A DNA stretch of 64,000 nucleotides from Tachypleus tridentatus (taxonomy: Eukaryota; Arthropoda; Merostomata; Xiphosura; Limulidae). The position numbers were made by a program, and so were the translations under genes. Within the stretch, counting starts at the first letter, position 1. The number at the start of each line of letters is the position of its first letter. Below the pieces are notes generated by a model that had not been told where the DNA came from, ran no database searches, and was given only the letters and a program-made list of their open reading frames with translations. The DNA lies in assembly GCF_004210375.1 (NCBI RefSeq), contig NC_134834.1, positions 93,252,170-93,316,169 of the forward strand. The letters are read 5' to 3'. This document shows positions 1 through 12,431 of the stretch, one piece after another.

Positions 1-480
1 CGTTTCACGACCGTTTCGGTTAGTAATAATAACTTTCATCAATGGACACCTCATAGGATAGAAGATGCTGTCAAATTTAATATTTTTATTCCTAGTTCGT
101 GTAACATAACGGTAATCAGTGGAGACAAAACCTTCAACGTGTTTCACTGAACGAAGACCCATGTCTGACACCCCACTTGAAAGTTGGGCCATCTATGTGG
201 CAGTTAAAAGCAACAAATATCATTAAAAACAATCATCCCGTGATAAATAAATAATTGTCGTTTGGCTTCTGTGGGTACGAAGACGAAACTCGTTTAATAT
301 ATGAAAGGTTAACACTGAATCCGATGTTATAGTTGTGAGCACAGACATCTCCACTCGTCCAAGAATGTTCTGACAGAAACATTGGCATCAGATCCTGAGA
401 GGGATGAATCATATGTCTCGTTGGTACAGTTGATTCTAAAATACACACAGATGTCTATCGATTTTGTTACAGTAGTATTG

Positions 481-751
481 TTTATTTGTTTTTCAATTTC
501 GCGCAAAGCTACACGAAGGCTATCTGCGCTAGCCATCCCTAATTTAGCAATGTAAGACCAGAGGAAAGACAGCTAGTCATCACCACCCATCGCCAATTCT
601 TGGGCTACTCTTTTGCCAACGAATAGTGGGATTGACCATCACATTATAATGCCCCCACGGCTGAAAGGGCGAGCATGTTTGGCCCGACGGGGATGCGAAC
701 CCGCGACTCTCAGATTACGAGTGGCCTTAACACGCCTGGCCATGCCGGGCC
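481..751 (-). mobile_element. SINE A copy, near full length
   Basis: Family A: tRNA-like head (GCCCGGCATGGCCAGGTG..., with CTCGTAA at the anticodon-loop position, and B box GGTTCGAATCC), a conserved central body (GACGGTCAATCCCACTATTC ... GGTGGTGATGACTAGCTGCC), a 3' module (GCAGATAGCCCTCGAGTAGC) and a (CAAA)n tail. Here the tail is at the left and the head at the right. Confidence 0.92.
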
Positions 752-1829
752 TGCTAGCAGTAGCAGCTACACTTGTTATAAACGATAAAGCCCTCCATAA
801 GCTCCGATAATTGCTTCAAAAAGTTGAAAGTCAAGATGATTTTGTCTTCATGGATCCATTACCGATCGTTTGGTCATGTGCGATGGCCACAACGTTCGCA
901 GTGGAAAACCATCTTTAGCAACGGAAAGCAGTAGGAATCGGGAAAAACAAATTGACTTGAACAAAAGTTTGGTTCCTTACGTGGAATCCAGCATGGAATC
1001 TGGAAAAGTGTTTTATGTCATCAAGAATGACATTATTTCACAGTGTGAAATGAGGTTGTGGCCTGTGATCTCTGATAAATTACCTTTAAATTGGAAATTT
1101 ATGTCCTAAGACTTAAGCCCTAATCTTACAGCACGAATTTTGTGTGATATTTGGGAACGGAGTGTTAAGTGGAAGGCAAAAGATGAACATGACTCCAAAA
1201 CGATTTAAATTGTTTTGCTCTAGAGATAACATAAAAACAGGCCTTCTATGCATCCGTTCTTATCCATGTTTGAAGAAATACTACTGAAGGTTTAAAAAAG
1301 AAACTTTTCTCAAGGAATTCCGTTTCATGTGTGTAATATAAATGATAAACCGTCTATCAGTTTCAGTTGGTATAAATCAGTTTTCAACGTGTCAAAAATA
1401 AATTAATTTATTTTCTTTAACTCTCTTTCTGTTGTTGTTGTTTTTTTTTCAACTTTATGCAGACACGTTACTCCAGATGGAATTTGTTTAAAGATGGCAA
1501 GTACGATTGAATTGTCAAGGCAAAATACGTTGCGGAAATAGCCATTTTTATCACACTTGTCTCAGCAGCCTAGTAAACAATTTTACTCTCATTTGAAAGC
1601 TCGTTGTTCCCTAACGGCTTTCATGCAAAGACTATATTTCCTTGCAATGTGAGCCAGATAATGATGGTATTAGGCCTCATTCAACTTACTTTTTTGATCG
1701 CTTAAGAAATTTGTTCACTGGGTGAAGCGCTTTACTCTCATAAGGGTTTTTCTTATCCATATTATTAGTTACTTTGCGAGAATGCTAGCTTATACTAAAG
1801 GGCATCTTCTTTGTCTTTATCATACAATT
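752..1829. other. No gene recognised
   Basis: AT-rich intergenic DNA. A 79-codon open frame at 870-1109 (+) shows no motif I know. Confidence 0.6.
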
Positions 1830-2104
1830 TGGTTTGTTTTGAATTTCGCGCAAAGCTACACGAGAGCTATCTGCTCTAGCCGTTTCTAATTTAGCAGTGT
1901 AAGACTAGAGGGAAGGCAACTAGTCATCACCACCCACCGACAACTCTTGGTCTACTTTTTTATTAACGAATAGTGGAATTGACAGTAAGATTATAACGCC
2001 CTCACGGCTGAAAGGTCGAGCATGTTTGGTGTGATAGGTATTTGAACCAGCGACCCTCAGATTTTGAGTCGAGTGCCTTAACACGCCTGGCCATGTCGGG
2101 CCCC
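1830..2104 (-). mobile_element. SINE A copy with target-site duplication
   Basis: Full-length structure in reverse orientation. ATCATACAA flanks both sides (about 1820 and 2106). Confidence 0.93.
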
Positions 2105-2109
2105 TAATC

Positions 2110-3333
2110 ATACAAATCTGACAAAAGCAAACACACTGCTGAGTAATAACCATGACCACATTCCTGCAGTGTTTTACGTGTAATATAAGAAATGAAATTA
2201 TTTTTCCTATAATTTACAAGCACAATGATACAATAGATCGATACTGTCTTAAGAAAATTATTTGTCCTATTCATTATTTGACTGGCTACTTTATCAGGGC
2301 CACTCCCAAACACACGTATGAATAAATTTGAATAATAAATAAATTAGACTACTCATTTCGTGAGTCAGATGATTTATCACTGCTTGCTCTTATTGTAGAG
2401 ATATATTTCATGGTTAGTTTTTTTGCGCCATAAAACACCAAACCAACGAATCAATCATGGTTAGTTAACAAAACAATAGATAAATGTAAATGACAGCTAT
2501 TGCCTTTCGTGCAGAACGGTCTTTATTAAGCACCTTTTCTTTGACTGTTTGTTCACTTACTGACATCAAAGTTATCAAAAGTGGCAATCAAGGAAGAATA
2601 CATTGTCCCACGAGGAAAACTATGACCACCGATCGTTCTAGGGAAATTGAAGTGTCAGACTGGGTTATAACTGACATATTCATTCAGCAGCGGTTACGAA
2701 TCGTATCATGTAAGTTTGGATCTAAACCTGTCATACTTCAACCCTCAATTAGCCAAGCATTTGGTTTCCTTCTTTACAGCTATAGAAAAACACGGTTTTA
2801 ATAGTCCCAAGGAACTAAAATGTGAATAATTAATAAAGAGAAAATAAAACATTGGTACCTGAGATAAGCATAATTACATTCTAAAATAAACAGCTGATGA
2901 GATCAGCTAGAGCAGTCAAATGTCGTTGTGTTTGTTTAGCACATATCCAGCTGATTACAGTACGCTCACTGGCAACAAGTCCAGAATACAGTCTGTAGTC
3001 TTTGTTTACTATTATCTAGAAACTGAGAGTTAACTTCAATTATATATACCCTTTCCATAGGTATCAAGAGACAACGTTCTTGGAATAGATAGGTAATATC
3101 TAGTGGCCTGAATGTTTTGTTCTGTATAATGAAATCAGTAAAGCAACGTATGATGATCTTGTACCAAGTTCTTATCATGTAGAACGTTTAATAACGCTTC
3201 CGTCTACTTCCCAATGGTACACAATAGGTTAGCTGCACTCTGTCCAACGTGAGAAATCGAATCATGAATTTTACTTGCAGTCATTAATCATACTTACGAT
3301 TAAGTATGTCTAATTAAAGATCAAAACAAGGTA
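2110..3333. other. No gene recognised
   Basis: A 103-codon open frame at 2490-2801 (+) has no signal peptide, domain or repeat that I recognise. Chance length in this composition. Confidence 0.6.
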
Positions 3334-3483
3334 TTTGTTTGTTTGTTTTTGAAGTTCGCACAAAGCCACTCGAGGGTTATCTGTGCTAGCCGTCCCTAAT
3401 TTAGCAGTGTAAGACTAGAGAGAAGGCAGCTAGTCATCACCACCCACCGCCAACTCCTGGGCTACCCTTATATCAACGAATAG
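3334..3483 (-). mobile_element. SINE A copy lacking its tRNA head
   Basis: Tail, 3' module and part of the body only; stops abruptly at CAACGAATAG and unrelated DNA follows. Confidence 0.9.
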
Positions 3484-3784
3484 CGCAGAACAGCTTCTGT
3501 AAATTAGGACAAACAGTTAATGAAAATATGCTGTCGTATTGGTTTGCATTGAACTTTCGAACGCGCTGCTTTGTTTTTCCAGTCAGGCTTAGATCTGGCA
3601 TCGGTCTACCATTTTTGGTGATTCTTTCTTTCTCACTAAAACTCTTTATATCAAACTTGTTCACTAATAAGTTTTTAATAATACAGCTATAAATTTTCCC
3701 ATTATCTTTTGAATTCATGTTCAAATCTGAAGAGTGACACTTCACGAAAAATTTATGCATGCAAAAAATAGTATTATTTAACAT
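3473..3784 (-). pseudogene. Unrecognised 103-codon open frame, possible gene fragment
   Basis: Reads MLNNTIFCMHKFF at the start and NGRPMPDLSLTGKTKQRVRK in the middle. The Gly-Arg-Pro ... Lys-x-Lys-Arg pattern recalls a motif in invertebrate transposon-associated proteins, but I cannot name the family. Its last codons overlap the broken end of the SINE, so the original end is lost. No introns or partners are evident. Confidence 0.25.
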
Positions 3785-4111
3785 AATAACCGAAGCACTT
3801 GCACATCACGTGACGTCAAAGAGTTAACAAACAGTCAAGCGCGAGGTGCAAGTCGTGAAAAACAAGTTTCTAAATATCGCAAGAAAAGTGACCACAGATA
3901 ATTTTTTTCTTATTATATTTGTTTATTGTACATTTTAATTTATAAAATGGTAATTACAAAACGCTAATTCATATATGAATTATTTATTTCGCTTAAATTT
4001 TTGAGAGCTTTAAATAATTTAATATGTAGACTAAAATTGTTAATAAGTTTCAATTTTGCGTGTATTTTGAAGTGAGATGAAAGGACACTTGTTTTATTTA
4101 TGACGTAAAAG

Positions 4112-4387
4112 TGTTTGTTGGTTTTGAGTTTCGCGCAAAGCTACTCGAGAGCTATCTGCGCTAGCCGTCCTTAATTTTGCAGTGTAAGACTAGAGGGAAG
4201 GGAGATACTCATCACCACCCACCGCCAACTCTTGGGCTACTGTTTTACCAACGAATAGTGGGATTGACTGTGATATTATAACGTCCCGATGGCTGAAAGG
4301 GCGAGCATGTTTAGTGCTATGAGGATTCGAACCCGCGGCCTTGACATCACGAGTCGAGCGCCTTAACCACCTGGCCAATAAAGGGCG
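4112..4387 (-). mobile_element. SINE A copy
   Basis: Full-length, reverse. The head has decayed (GGCCAATAAAGGGC). Confidence 0.9.
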
Positions 4388-5101
4388 ACAAATAAACTAA
4401 TGAATATTAATGTAAGCAGCATATTAATAAGTACTACCCTGTGGATGACAGATAAATCAGGAGTTATGTAAATTAAGAATAGATTAGTGATTATTATTGC
4501 AGTTGAAAATGTAATCAGAATTATTACGAAATTTAAAGATCAGGTTTATTGTGGATAACAAATTAACAAGGTCAGAATTATTGCAAGGGACAACTTAATT
4601 AAGGTTTATTAACACCATGTATCACAACGGAATTGTTATACAGATATGGAAGATATTTTAATTATATTCTGGTAGCGAGTTGGGCAATAACAATAAAGAA
4701 TAATTAATATAAAATACTGATAAAAGGAAAGCAAATGATCTTAATGCAATCGATAGAATGAGTATACATTGTAATTAACCGGATATTTATGTCTGTTTAT
4801 TATGTTTAATAATCGCTTGAAAGGCACTGTAGTGACGGTTAAATAATTTTACAGAAGATTTGTTTTCTACAGATGAATTAAATTGTAAATTGAAGTATTA
4901 ATGTATCTAACTCTTTATTTACATTTAAAAATAGTAATCCATGTAATACACTGAAAATTATTAGAAGCGGTCATGGCTCAAAGTACGATTGTCGCTGTTT
5001 TCTTAGTAGAGAGCTGCACAATAGATCATCTGCACTCTTTTTATCGTAAGGAATCGAACTTTTGAAATATCAGACAAGATACTAGAGCGGTAATACTGTG
5101 A

Positions 5102-5137
<36 letters not shown>

Positions 5138-5622
5138 TCAAGAAAGAATTTTCAGCCATATCAGTGCCACAGCTGTTCTATAACCACTTTCATTGCCTCT
5201 TTGAGCAAATCAAAACACATAAACTACAAAAGATTTATTTAATGTCTGTTACAAATTGATATAAATAACCGAGCAAAAGAAGTTGTGAAAATATTATTAC
5301 TGTTTCTTCTCTTCTGTTTATGAAGGCAAAATATTCAGTAAACAATGGAATACAATCTACAAGAGTTGAAACCACACGTAGAATCACACGTAGAAGAGAG
5401 TGAAAATGGATCCGAACTAGGGAATACGGCTGTTTCAAAAGGTAGATATAATGGAATCTAGTGCTGGAATATGCCGTTTCAACACCACATAACGCTGGTA
5501 AGATTAGTAACAACTGACGAAACTATTCGTTCGAATTATAGTAAATAAGAAATTAAAAATAGTATACAAACATACTTAGCTATTTGCATTACTGGGTTGA
5601 CTTTTATTGCTGATCTGTTGAG
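4388..5622. other. Intergenic, with TA/TG microsatellite
   Basis: (TA)n(TG)n at 5104-5137. Otherwise nothing seen. Confidence 0.7.
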
Positions 5623-5864
5623 GCCCGGCATGGCCAGGTGTGTTAAGGCGTTCGACTCGTAATATGAGGGTCGCGGGTTCGAATCTCCGTCGCACCAAAC
5701 ATGCTCGCCCTTTCAGCCATGGGACGTTATAATGTTATGACCAATCCCACTATTCGTTGGTAAAAGAGTAGCCCAAGCGTTGGCGGTGGGTGGTTTGCAC
5801 TGCTAAATTAGGGACGGCTAGCGCAGATAGCCCTCGAGTAGCTTTGCGCGAAATTCAAAACAAA
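5623..5864 (+). mobile_element. SINE A copy with internal deletion
   Basis: Forward, head intact. About 30 bp are missing from the body: GGTGGGTGG runs straight into TTTGCACTGCTAAATTAGGG. Confidence 0.93.
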
Positions 5865-6426
5865 TCATGTTTTGTGATTCAATATAAATTTAATATTTCT
5901 ATTTTTACAAATCATTAGTACAAGATTTTTTTAATTCTGTAAGTTAATTTCTTAGATACCAGATCAAGTCAGACGTACTGATAAAACGAATGTAGGTGGT
6001 GTTCAGTTTAAGTGTACTAACAATAACAGTAGAAAATAGGTGGTATATACAATCTTTACGACAAGAGAAAATGGATTACCAATGGTAAATATTCACTCAC
6101 AAAATGTTTTCAGTGTTACTTACAGAGGAACGTTGACCTTCGTTATGAGTTTTGCACTCAACTGTACTGAATTAGTTATCTTTTCAGTTTAGCCTTTTCC
6201 GTAAATTAGGTTACATTACCCATCATTCTCTGTGGGCTGACATGAACATAGTTCTTACTTAATATAAGATGAATATTGACCTTATGCGATTGACATCCAA
6301 CGGTGATATATTAGAGGTTTTCTTTTCGTCCAGTTTTACAAAATCCTTATCAAATGTTCCAGTTCAATAATTTCCAGATTTGCCATTGTCTTCATCTGTT
6401 CACCAAGTGCTGCCAAAACTTGGCTC

Positions 6427-6634
6427 AAGTAATTTAGACCAGCAATACCTAATAACATTAGGAGAGTGGTCTGAAGTTAAGTAATTTAAACCAGCAATAC
6501 CTAATAACATTAGGAGAGTGGTCTGAAGTTAAGTAATTTAGACCAGCAATACCTAATAACATTAGGAGAGTGGTCTGAAGTTAAGTAATTTAGACCAGCA
6601 ATACCTAATAACATTAGGAGAGTGGTCTGAAGTT
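6427..6634. repeat. 52-bp minisatellite, four copies, each a hairpin
   Basis: The unit begins AAGTAATTTAGACCAGCAAT. Each unit holds nested complements: AGACCA ... TGGTCT outside and CCTAAT-AAC-ATTAGG inside, so every copy could fold. The copies are nearly identical. Confidence 0.95.
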
Positions 6635-7510
6635 TGTTTATTTTAGAATAATATCTATTACGATCTTTGAAAATGTTAATTAAGGATGACAGATGATATC
6701 ATTATAATTAATATCATAATATCATTACAGTAAATTTAAGTTTTTTTATATTATTTCTAGATTAAAGCTTTTGTTATAGTTGCTTTTTAAGATATTCAGA
6801 TATTTTTTATTCAGAAATTGATATATTGTTCCAATCCATTATATATATATATACATATATCTTTATTTTCCACGAGTCTTTCGTGATTGTGGAAAGGATC
6901 TTTAATATCCTAATCAATCTATATAATTGCTAACCGCCCTTTCAAAAGAATAATAAGGTTAGAGCATGAAAACTCGGTCAGACACGTGTAAGAATGAGAG
7001 CAGACTCTTGTAGTTAATGAACTTGAATAATGCTGGACTTGGATATTGGTATTGAAGAAATTTAATTATAATAACCGTGTTTATATGATGTTCATTGTTC
7101 TCACGTTCACGTACACACCTTCTTTATAATAAATTCAATTTATTGCTAGTGCACATTATTTAAAATAGCTCTCCTGCAATTTACGCCACCCACAATTTTC
7201 TAACGAATCAATTCTCTATTGTACTTTCATGCGAACCAATCAAGAGAAAATTCCCTTAACGTCAAAACTTCGAACTTCGGCGTTGAAAACACACAATACT
7301 AAATGTGTTTCAGGGCTCCCCACCTGTCACCGGTTTCGTGATATTTAACTCCAGATCATCAAACCCGACCGATAGGAAACTGAGCTAGAAGACCAATACC
7401 ATAATGGATCAGTTTTCCATTTTGTGTGTATGGTAATTTGGTTTTCTTTATTTATCACATCTAATGTGCATTTGAAGAACACGCAGGAGTCATTTAATAA
7501 TTTAATACAG

Positions 7511-7731
7511 TTGGTTTGAATCCCCGACCCACCAAACATGTCCGCCCCTTTCAGGCGTTATATTGTGACTGTTAATCCCACTGTTCGTTGGTAGAAGAGC
7601 AGTCCAAGAGTTGGCGGTGGGTGGTGATGACTAGATGCTTTCCTTCTAGCCTTTTACTGATAAATTAGAAACGGCTAGCGCAGATAGCAGTAGTGGAGCT
7701 TTGCGCAAAATTCAAAAAGCAAACAAACAAG
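7511..7731 (+). mobile_element. SINE A copy, 5'-truncated at the B box
   Basis: Starts GGTTTGAATCCCCGACCCAC, then the body (diverged), 3' module and AAACAAACAA tail. Confidence 0.9.
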
Positions 7732-7828
7732 CTAATTTAGTAACAGTATTCCTCAAAAACCTGTATGAATACAGGCTAGTTTTGATAAATAAAAAATAAA
7801 CAATATAGCACACCGCAATACATTCTAT

Positions 7829-7902
7829 TACTTGAATGAACAATATCTATGTACCATTTAACTTACTTGAATAAACAATATCTATATACCATTTAACTTA
7901 CC
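7829..7902. repeat. Short tandem duplication, two copies
   Basis: TTACTTGAATGAACAATATC and about 15 further bases occur twice in a row with two or three differences. Confidence 0.8.
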
Positions 7903-8159
7903 TTTCATTGAACAAATGTCATGTAAAAATATACATCATATTAAAACATTCTTAGACTTTTCATTTCATTACACTATTCAGTAACATTTTGTCTTATTTC
8001 TTTTATAAAGTATTTTTATATTTCTTTATGTCAATCCACAGTATTAACGGACTGTTAAAAAAAACAATAGAGAATGAAAGAGGTACAACCTTTGAAACAA
8101 AAAAAGTCAGTGTATAATTATCCCAAGAGGTTTTAGTTTGTATCTTTGTTCTATGTCAT

Positions 8160-8377
8160 CCCGGTCACACCAAACATGCTCGCCCTTTCAGCCGTGGGAA
8201 CGTTATAATGTGAACGGTCAATCCCACTATTCGTTGGTAAAAGAGTAGCCCAAGAGTTGGCGGTGGGTGGTGATGACTAGCTGCCTTCCCTCTAGTCTTA
8301 CACTGCTAAATTAGGGACGGCTAGCACAAATAGCCCTCGAGTAGCTTTGTGCGAAATTCAAAACAAACAAACAAACG
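8160..8377 (+). mobile_element. SINE A copy, 5'-truncated, with perfect 14-bp TSD
   Basis: TTGTTCTATGTCAT at 8146-8159 and again at 8378-8391. The SINE begins just after its B box (CCGGTCACACC), so truncation happened during insertion. Confidence 0.95.
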
Positions 8378-8603
8378 TTGTTCTATGTCATAATGTCAGT
8401 TGAAAGAAAATGCTTTTTAAGGACAAAACAACTGTGTAAAAAGCTATATCGTTTCATGTGATATTACTGTTTAGACTGTTAGAGAAATATATTTCTGGAT
8501 TATATTATTTAATTATTTGTATTTTTCAAATGTTTACGTGCCACAGTAGTCAAAATAAAAAATATATATTGCAGTTTTATAATGTGTGTTTCTACATACC
8601 TGT

Positions 8604-8745
8604 TGAGTCACGATACGTTAACGAGCCCCAAAGTTCCTCGCTCTCAATTTTACGGTTTCATCACTCGTTTGAGAATGAAACGTTTTCCGTTTTTTATTCC
8701 GGTTTAAAAGTTTCCCGCAAGTTGTTATTTTCATGTCGTTCTTGA
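8604..8745 (+). promoter_or_regulatory. Possible promoter region before the candidate exon
   Basis: TGAGTCA (AP-1/CRE-like) at 8604-8610 and TTTAAAAG at 8703-8710, about 30 bp before the start of the less AT-rich segment. Position alone suggests a core promoter. Such short matches are common in AT-rich DNA. Confidence 0.2.
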
Positions 8746-9032
8746 TAACACGGATTCAATATTGAGTTGCAACTGGAAGACGTGGCGCAGCTGCAGAAGA
8801 GAAACGCCCACGTTTCTCCAAATCACAAGCGTCACCTTAAAACAGCGACAGGATCTGTGAGTTCTGTTCAACTGAAGATTTCATCATTAACTTGTGAGCA
8901 TCAAACTGCGAAGCTTCAAGTTAGCATCTAGTAACTAAACAACGGAACCTGAAATTTCAGATAAACACCACTCTCCATCTCCTTCGATCACCTGTTCTTC
9001 AACAGCTCCTTCAAGACAACTGATCAGACCAG
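8740..9032 (+). other. Candidate untranslated first exon of the DH44 gene
   Basis: About 290 bp of clearly less AT-rich sequence, without a long open frame, ending in a strong donor AG/GTAAGA at 9032/9033. A TATA-like TTTAAAAG sits at 8703-8710 and an AP-1-like TGAGTCA at 8604-8610. No coding exon with a matching acceptor is seen until the DH44 exon at 33455 on the same strand. CRF-family genes typically have a 5' UTR exon followed by a single coding exon, so this fits, but the link is inference. It could be a lone lncRNA exon. Confidence 0.38.
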
Positions 9033-9929
9033 GTAAGATCAGGTACCAACTTATCCTACATTGTAAGAATTATCTAATGTCGACACCTATTCACTAGCTA
9101 CTTTTGAAAAGCAAATTGCGTAAAAATATTTTACTGTTTGTTTGTTTTTTTGTTCTTCAGGTAGAACTTTTAATTAAACAGTAACATGGAATGGAAAATG
9201 AAAATTCTGCAGCACTTGAAAACGGACAAAATTATTTTTTTTAAAAGAGGGAGATATATTAAAACCATGGAGCACAGAAGAATAAATAAGAACCTATGAA
9301 CTTGACATCAGTGTCGTATGTAACAGAATTAAAATAAACAAAAACTCTTTGGAAGAAACTTCTTGATCACAGTATGAAAAGGCAAATTAGAAAACAACGA
9401 ATCGTTTATACATGATAAATTCTATAATTAAAGAAACTGACAAGAAAACATCGTTCAAATGTTATGTCACACAGTATTGACATAGCAACCATTATATGAT
9501 GACAAATATTATTAAAAATAATCTACAAACATCTTCGCACGGCCTTGGAACAAACGTTTATTTAACAGAAGTACTGCTAAAATATTTTCATATTTCTATT
9601 TTATAGGCTGTATTACAAAAGAAATTGATAGATTCTTCAATTCAATTATATGTCGTAAACGATTAGGACCTTCATTAAAATTGTTTCTTAATGTCCTACA
9701 ATTGATATAACATTTTCAACCTTGTCATGTTTAGTCAACCATTACATTTCGGCTGCTACATCTTCCACTGTTGTCTATAGATTTATTCCTATTAAGCACT
9801 AATATGAGTTGTTTTTTGAAACTGTTGGGACCTGGGTATCAACTTTATATTATATTACGAAACCTTATTACACGACATTAACTTGATATAACAATGTCAC
9901 TTATTTTACAACAGTTTCTTATCTTTATT

Positions 9930-10198
9930 GGCCCGACATGGCCAAGCGTGTTAAGGCGTGCGACTCGTAATCTGAGGGTCGCGGGTTCGCATCCCTGTCG
10001 CGCCAAACATGCTCGCCCTTTCAGCCGTGGGGGCGTTATAATGTGACGGTCAATCCCACTATTCGTTGGTAAAGGAATAGCCCAAGAGTTGGCGGTGGGT
10101 GGTGATGACTAGCTGCCTTCCCTCTAGTCTTACACTGCTGAATTACGGACGGCTAGCACAGATAGCCCTCGTGCAGCTTTGTGCGAATTTCAAACAAA
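9930..10198 (+). mobile_element. SINE A copy with 12-bp TSD
   Basis: Full-length, forward. CTTATCTTTATT (9918-9929) versus CTTATCCTTATT (10199-10210). Confidence 0.94.
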
Positions 10199-10279
10199 CT
10201 TATCCTTATTAGTGATCCTGAAGGAGGTTTTCATTGATGTTTATGTTGCCATATAAACAAATCTTTCATATTATGAAGT

Positions 10280-10409
10280 CACCCTGTGGTACAAGAGTAT
10301 ATATGCGGACTGATACTGCTAGAAACCGGGCTTAGCTACTCGTGGTGGGCAAAGCATAGATCGCCCTTTCTGTAGCTTTGTGCTTCATAAAAAACAGCAA
10401 CAACAACAC
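10280..10409 (+). mobile_element. SINE B copy
   Basis: Family B: shorter, with a different tRNA-like head (GCGGACTT...GCTAGAAACCGGGTTT, CGATACCCGTGGTGGGC) and a 3' module CAGATAGCCC...GTAGCTTTGTGC. This copy ends in CAACAACAAC. Confidence 0.8.
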
Positions 10410-10844
10410 CATTTCATGAAACTTTTTCTTCATAACTATTCATTACCTTATAGTTTTAAACGTAGGTATTACCTTGTTTTATCTAAACGATATTATATTA
10501 TTAGTAAGATATTCAACTACTTAGGTTATTAAAATTAAATTATTTAATTCAGACATGGCTGATCTTCTTCAATTAGAACCTTTGTGAATACAATGAACAA
10601 ATGAGGCAGTCAAAATTTACAATTAAATGTTGGTTGTTTTCTAAGTCTGAAAATTGTTTGTCTGAACTGTTTTAAGCGAAAGAATGTGAATAAACCTGGT
10701 CATATTTTATGTACTTATGTTAAGTATTTTGTAGGTGACGTTTTAATACGATAACGTAGATTTCATGTTTTACACTTAACGAAAGTCTACGAACTCCTTC
10801 TGATCTCGATTTAGAGAACTGTAACTTGTAATTGTTCAGGAATT

Positions 10845-11210
10845 ATATGTGACATAAAAATGTTTATGACACCAGTCATACACGTCAAACACCTTCCAGT
10901 GTAACATGTTAATTGTGTGACATAAAGATATTTCTGACACCAGTCATACACGTCAAACACCTTCCAGTTTAACATGTTAACTGTGTGACATAAAGATATT
11001 TCTGACACCAGTCATACACGTCAAACACCTTCCAGTCTAACATGTTTAATGTGTGACATAAAGATACTTCTGATACCCGTCAAACACCTTCCAGTCTAAC
11101 ATGTTTAATGTGTGACATAAAGATACTTCTGATACCCTTCAAACACCTTCCAGTCTAACATGTTTAATGTATATGACCGAGATATTCCTGCCAACAGTCA
11201 TACACGTGAA
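10845..11210. repeat. Minisatellite of 59-68-bp units, about 5.5 copies
   Basis: Units contain GTGTGACATAAAGATA, CTGACACCAGTCATACACGT and CAAACACCTTCCAGTCTAAC. Two of them are 9 bp shorter because CAGTCATACA-like sequence is missing. Confidence 0.92.
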
Positions 11211-11878
11211 CTTTTTTTTTGGTAGTATTTATAAGTTTTCTGTTATTAGCGATAATTACGAAACCAAACAGGTTGATTTTAACAAAGAAAATAATGATTC
11301 GGAAACTCCATTGTTCTAAAGTTGCAGACGTAATTTCATACTTCTATAAACAAATAGAACATTTGCACTGTAAAAAGTCGTGTCGTAAACTAATGAAACA
11401 TTATGTTCTTTTCAACAATTAAAATCGAATATCGTAACGATATAAATACAGAACATTTGTGTTTTTAAGGTTTTAACTTAAAACTGTATTTCTTTAAAAA
11501 CGTGGTTTTGCTGTGAAGTCACATAATTATTAGTTGAACGTAGATTGAACACAACCCAACACAAATATTGTGCATCAACCAGCAAAAGTGAGTTATGCTT
11601 TGCTGCTCACACAGATAGCCCGACATAGCCACGTATTTAGGGTGTTAGCCTATTGTTCAACTTTACCCTTGAACAAAAACAAACATATTTCTCACTTTAA
11701 CTCTTGTACAAATTATAAACCGAAACGTTGAAAGATTGAAGTCACTCTGAATCAGCTATACTAATGTTTATTACCTAACAGTTTTGTAAATCTGTTTAGT
11801 CATTCGTGCGACTCTTCACTGATTAATTTATCTACACAAGCTACACGCGTATTTCTTTGTTCTGATATATTGTGTATT

Positions 11879-12157
11879 TTTGTTTGTTTGTTTTTCAATT
11901 TCGCATAAAGCTACTCGAGGGCTATCTGCGCTAGCCGTCCCTAATTTATCAGTGTAAGACTAGAGGGAAGGCAGCAAGTCATCATCACCCACCGCCAACT
12001 CTTGGGCTACTCTTTTACCAACGAATAGTGGGATTGACCATAACATTACAACGCCCCCACGGCTGAAAGGGCGAGAATGTTTGGCGCGACGGGGATGCGA
12101 ACCCTCGACCCTCAGATTACGAGTCGCACGCTTTAACATGCTAGGTCATGCTGGGCC
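11879..12157 (-). mobile_element. SINE A copy with 12-bp TSD
   Basis: Full-length, reverse. Flanked by ATATATTGTGTA (left) and ATATATTATGTA (right). Confidence 0.93.
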
Positions 12158-12203
12158 AATATATTATGTAAACCCATGATTCAAGGGCTCAAGAAGTCAA
12201 GAC

Positions 12204-12431
12204 AGCCCGACACGACCTGTTATTAGTGGGCACTTCACTCGCAATCTATGAGTTCGAATCCTCATCACACCAAACAAGCTTGCCTTTTTTAGTCGTGGGA
12301 GCATTATTATGTGACGGTCAATTCCATTATTCATTGATGAAAGAGTAACACCAGTGTTGGTGATGAGTGGTGTTGACTAGCTACCTTCCCTCTAGTCTAT
12401 CACTGCTAAGTTACGATCGGCTAGCGCCAAT
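12204..12431 (+). mobile_element. SINE A copy, old and diverged
   Basis: Recognisable head (AGCCCGACACGACC), B box GAGTTCGAATCC and body. Many substitutions and no tail. Confidence 0.8.

Noticed and set aside
613-810. 65-codon open frame on the + strand, and similar short frames over SINE copies (1920-2159, 4190-4378, 14545-14784, 53846-54040)
   Set aside because: They lie wholly or mostly in SINE A, and frames differ between copies.
10811-11008. 65-codon frame on the - strand
   Set aside because: It follows the tandem repeat at 10845-11210 and has no gene context.
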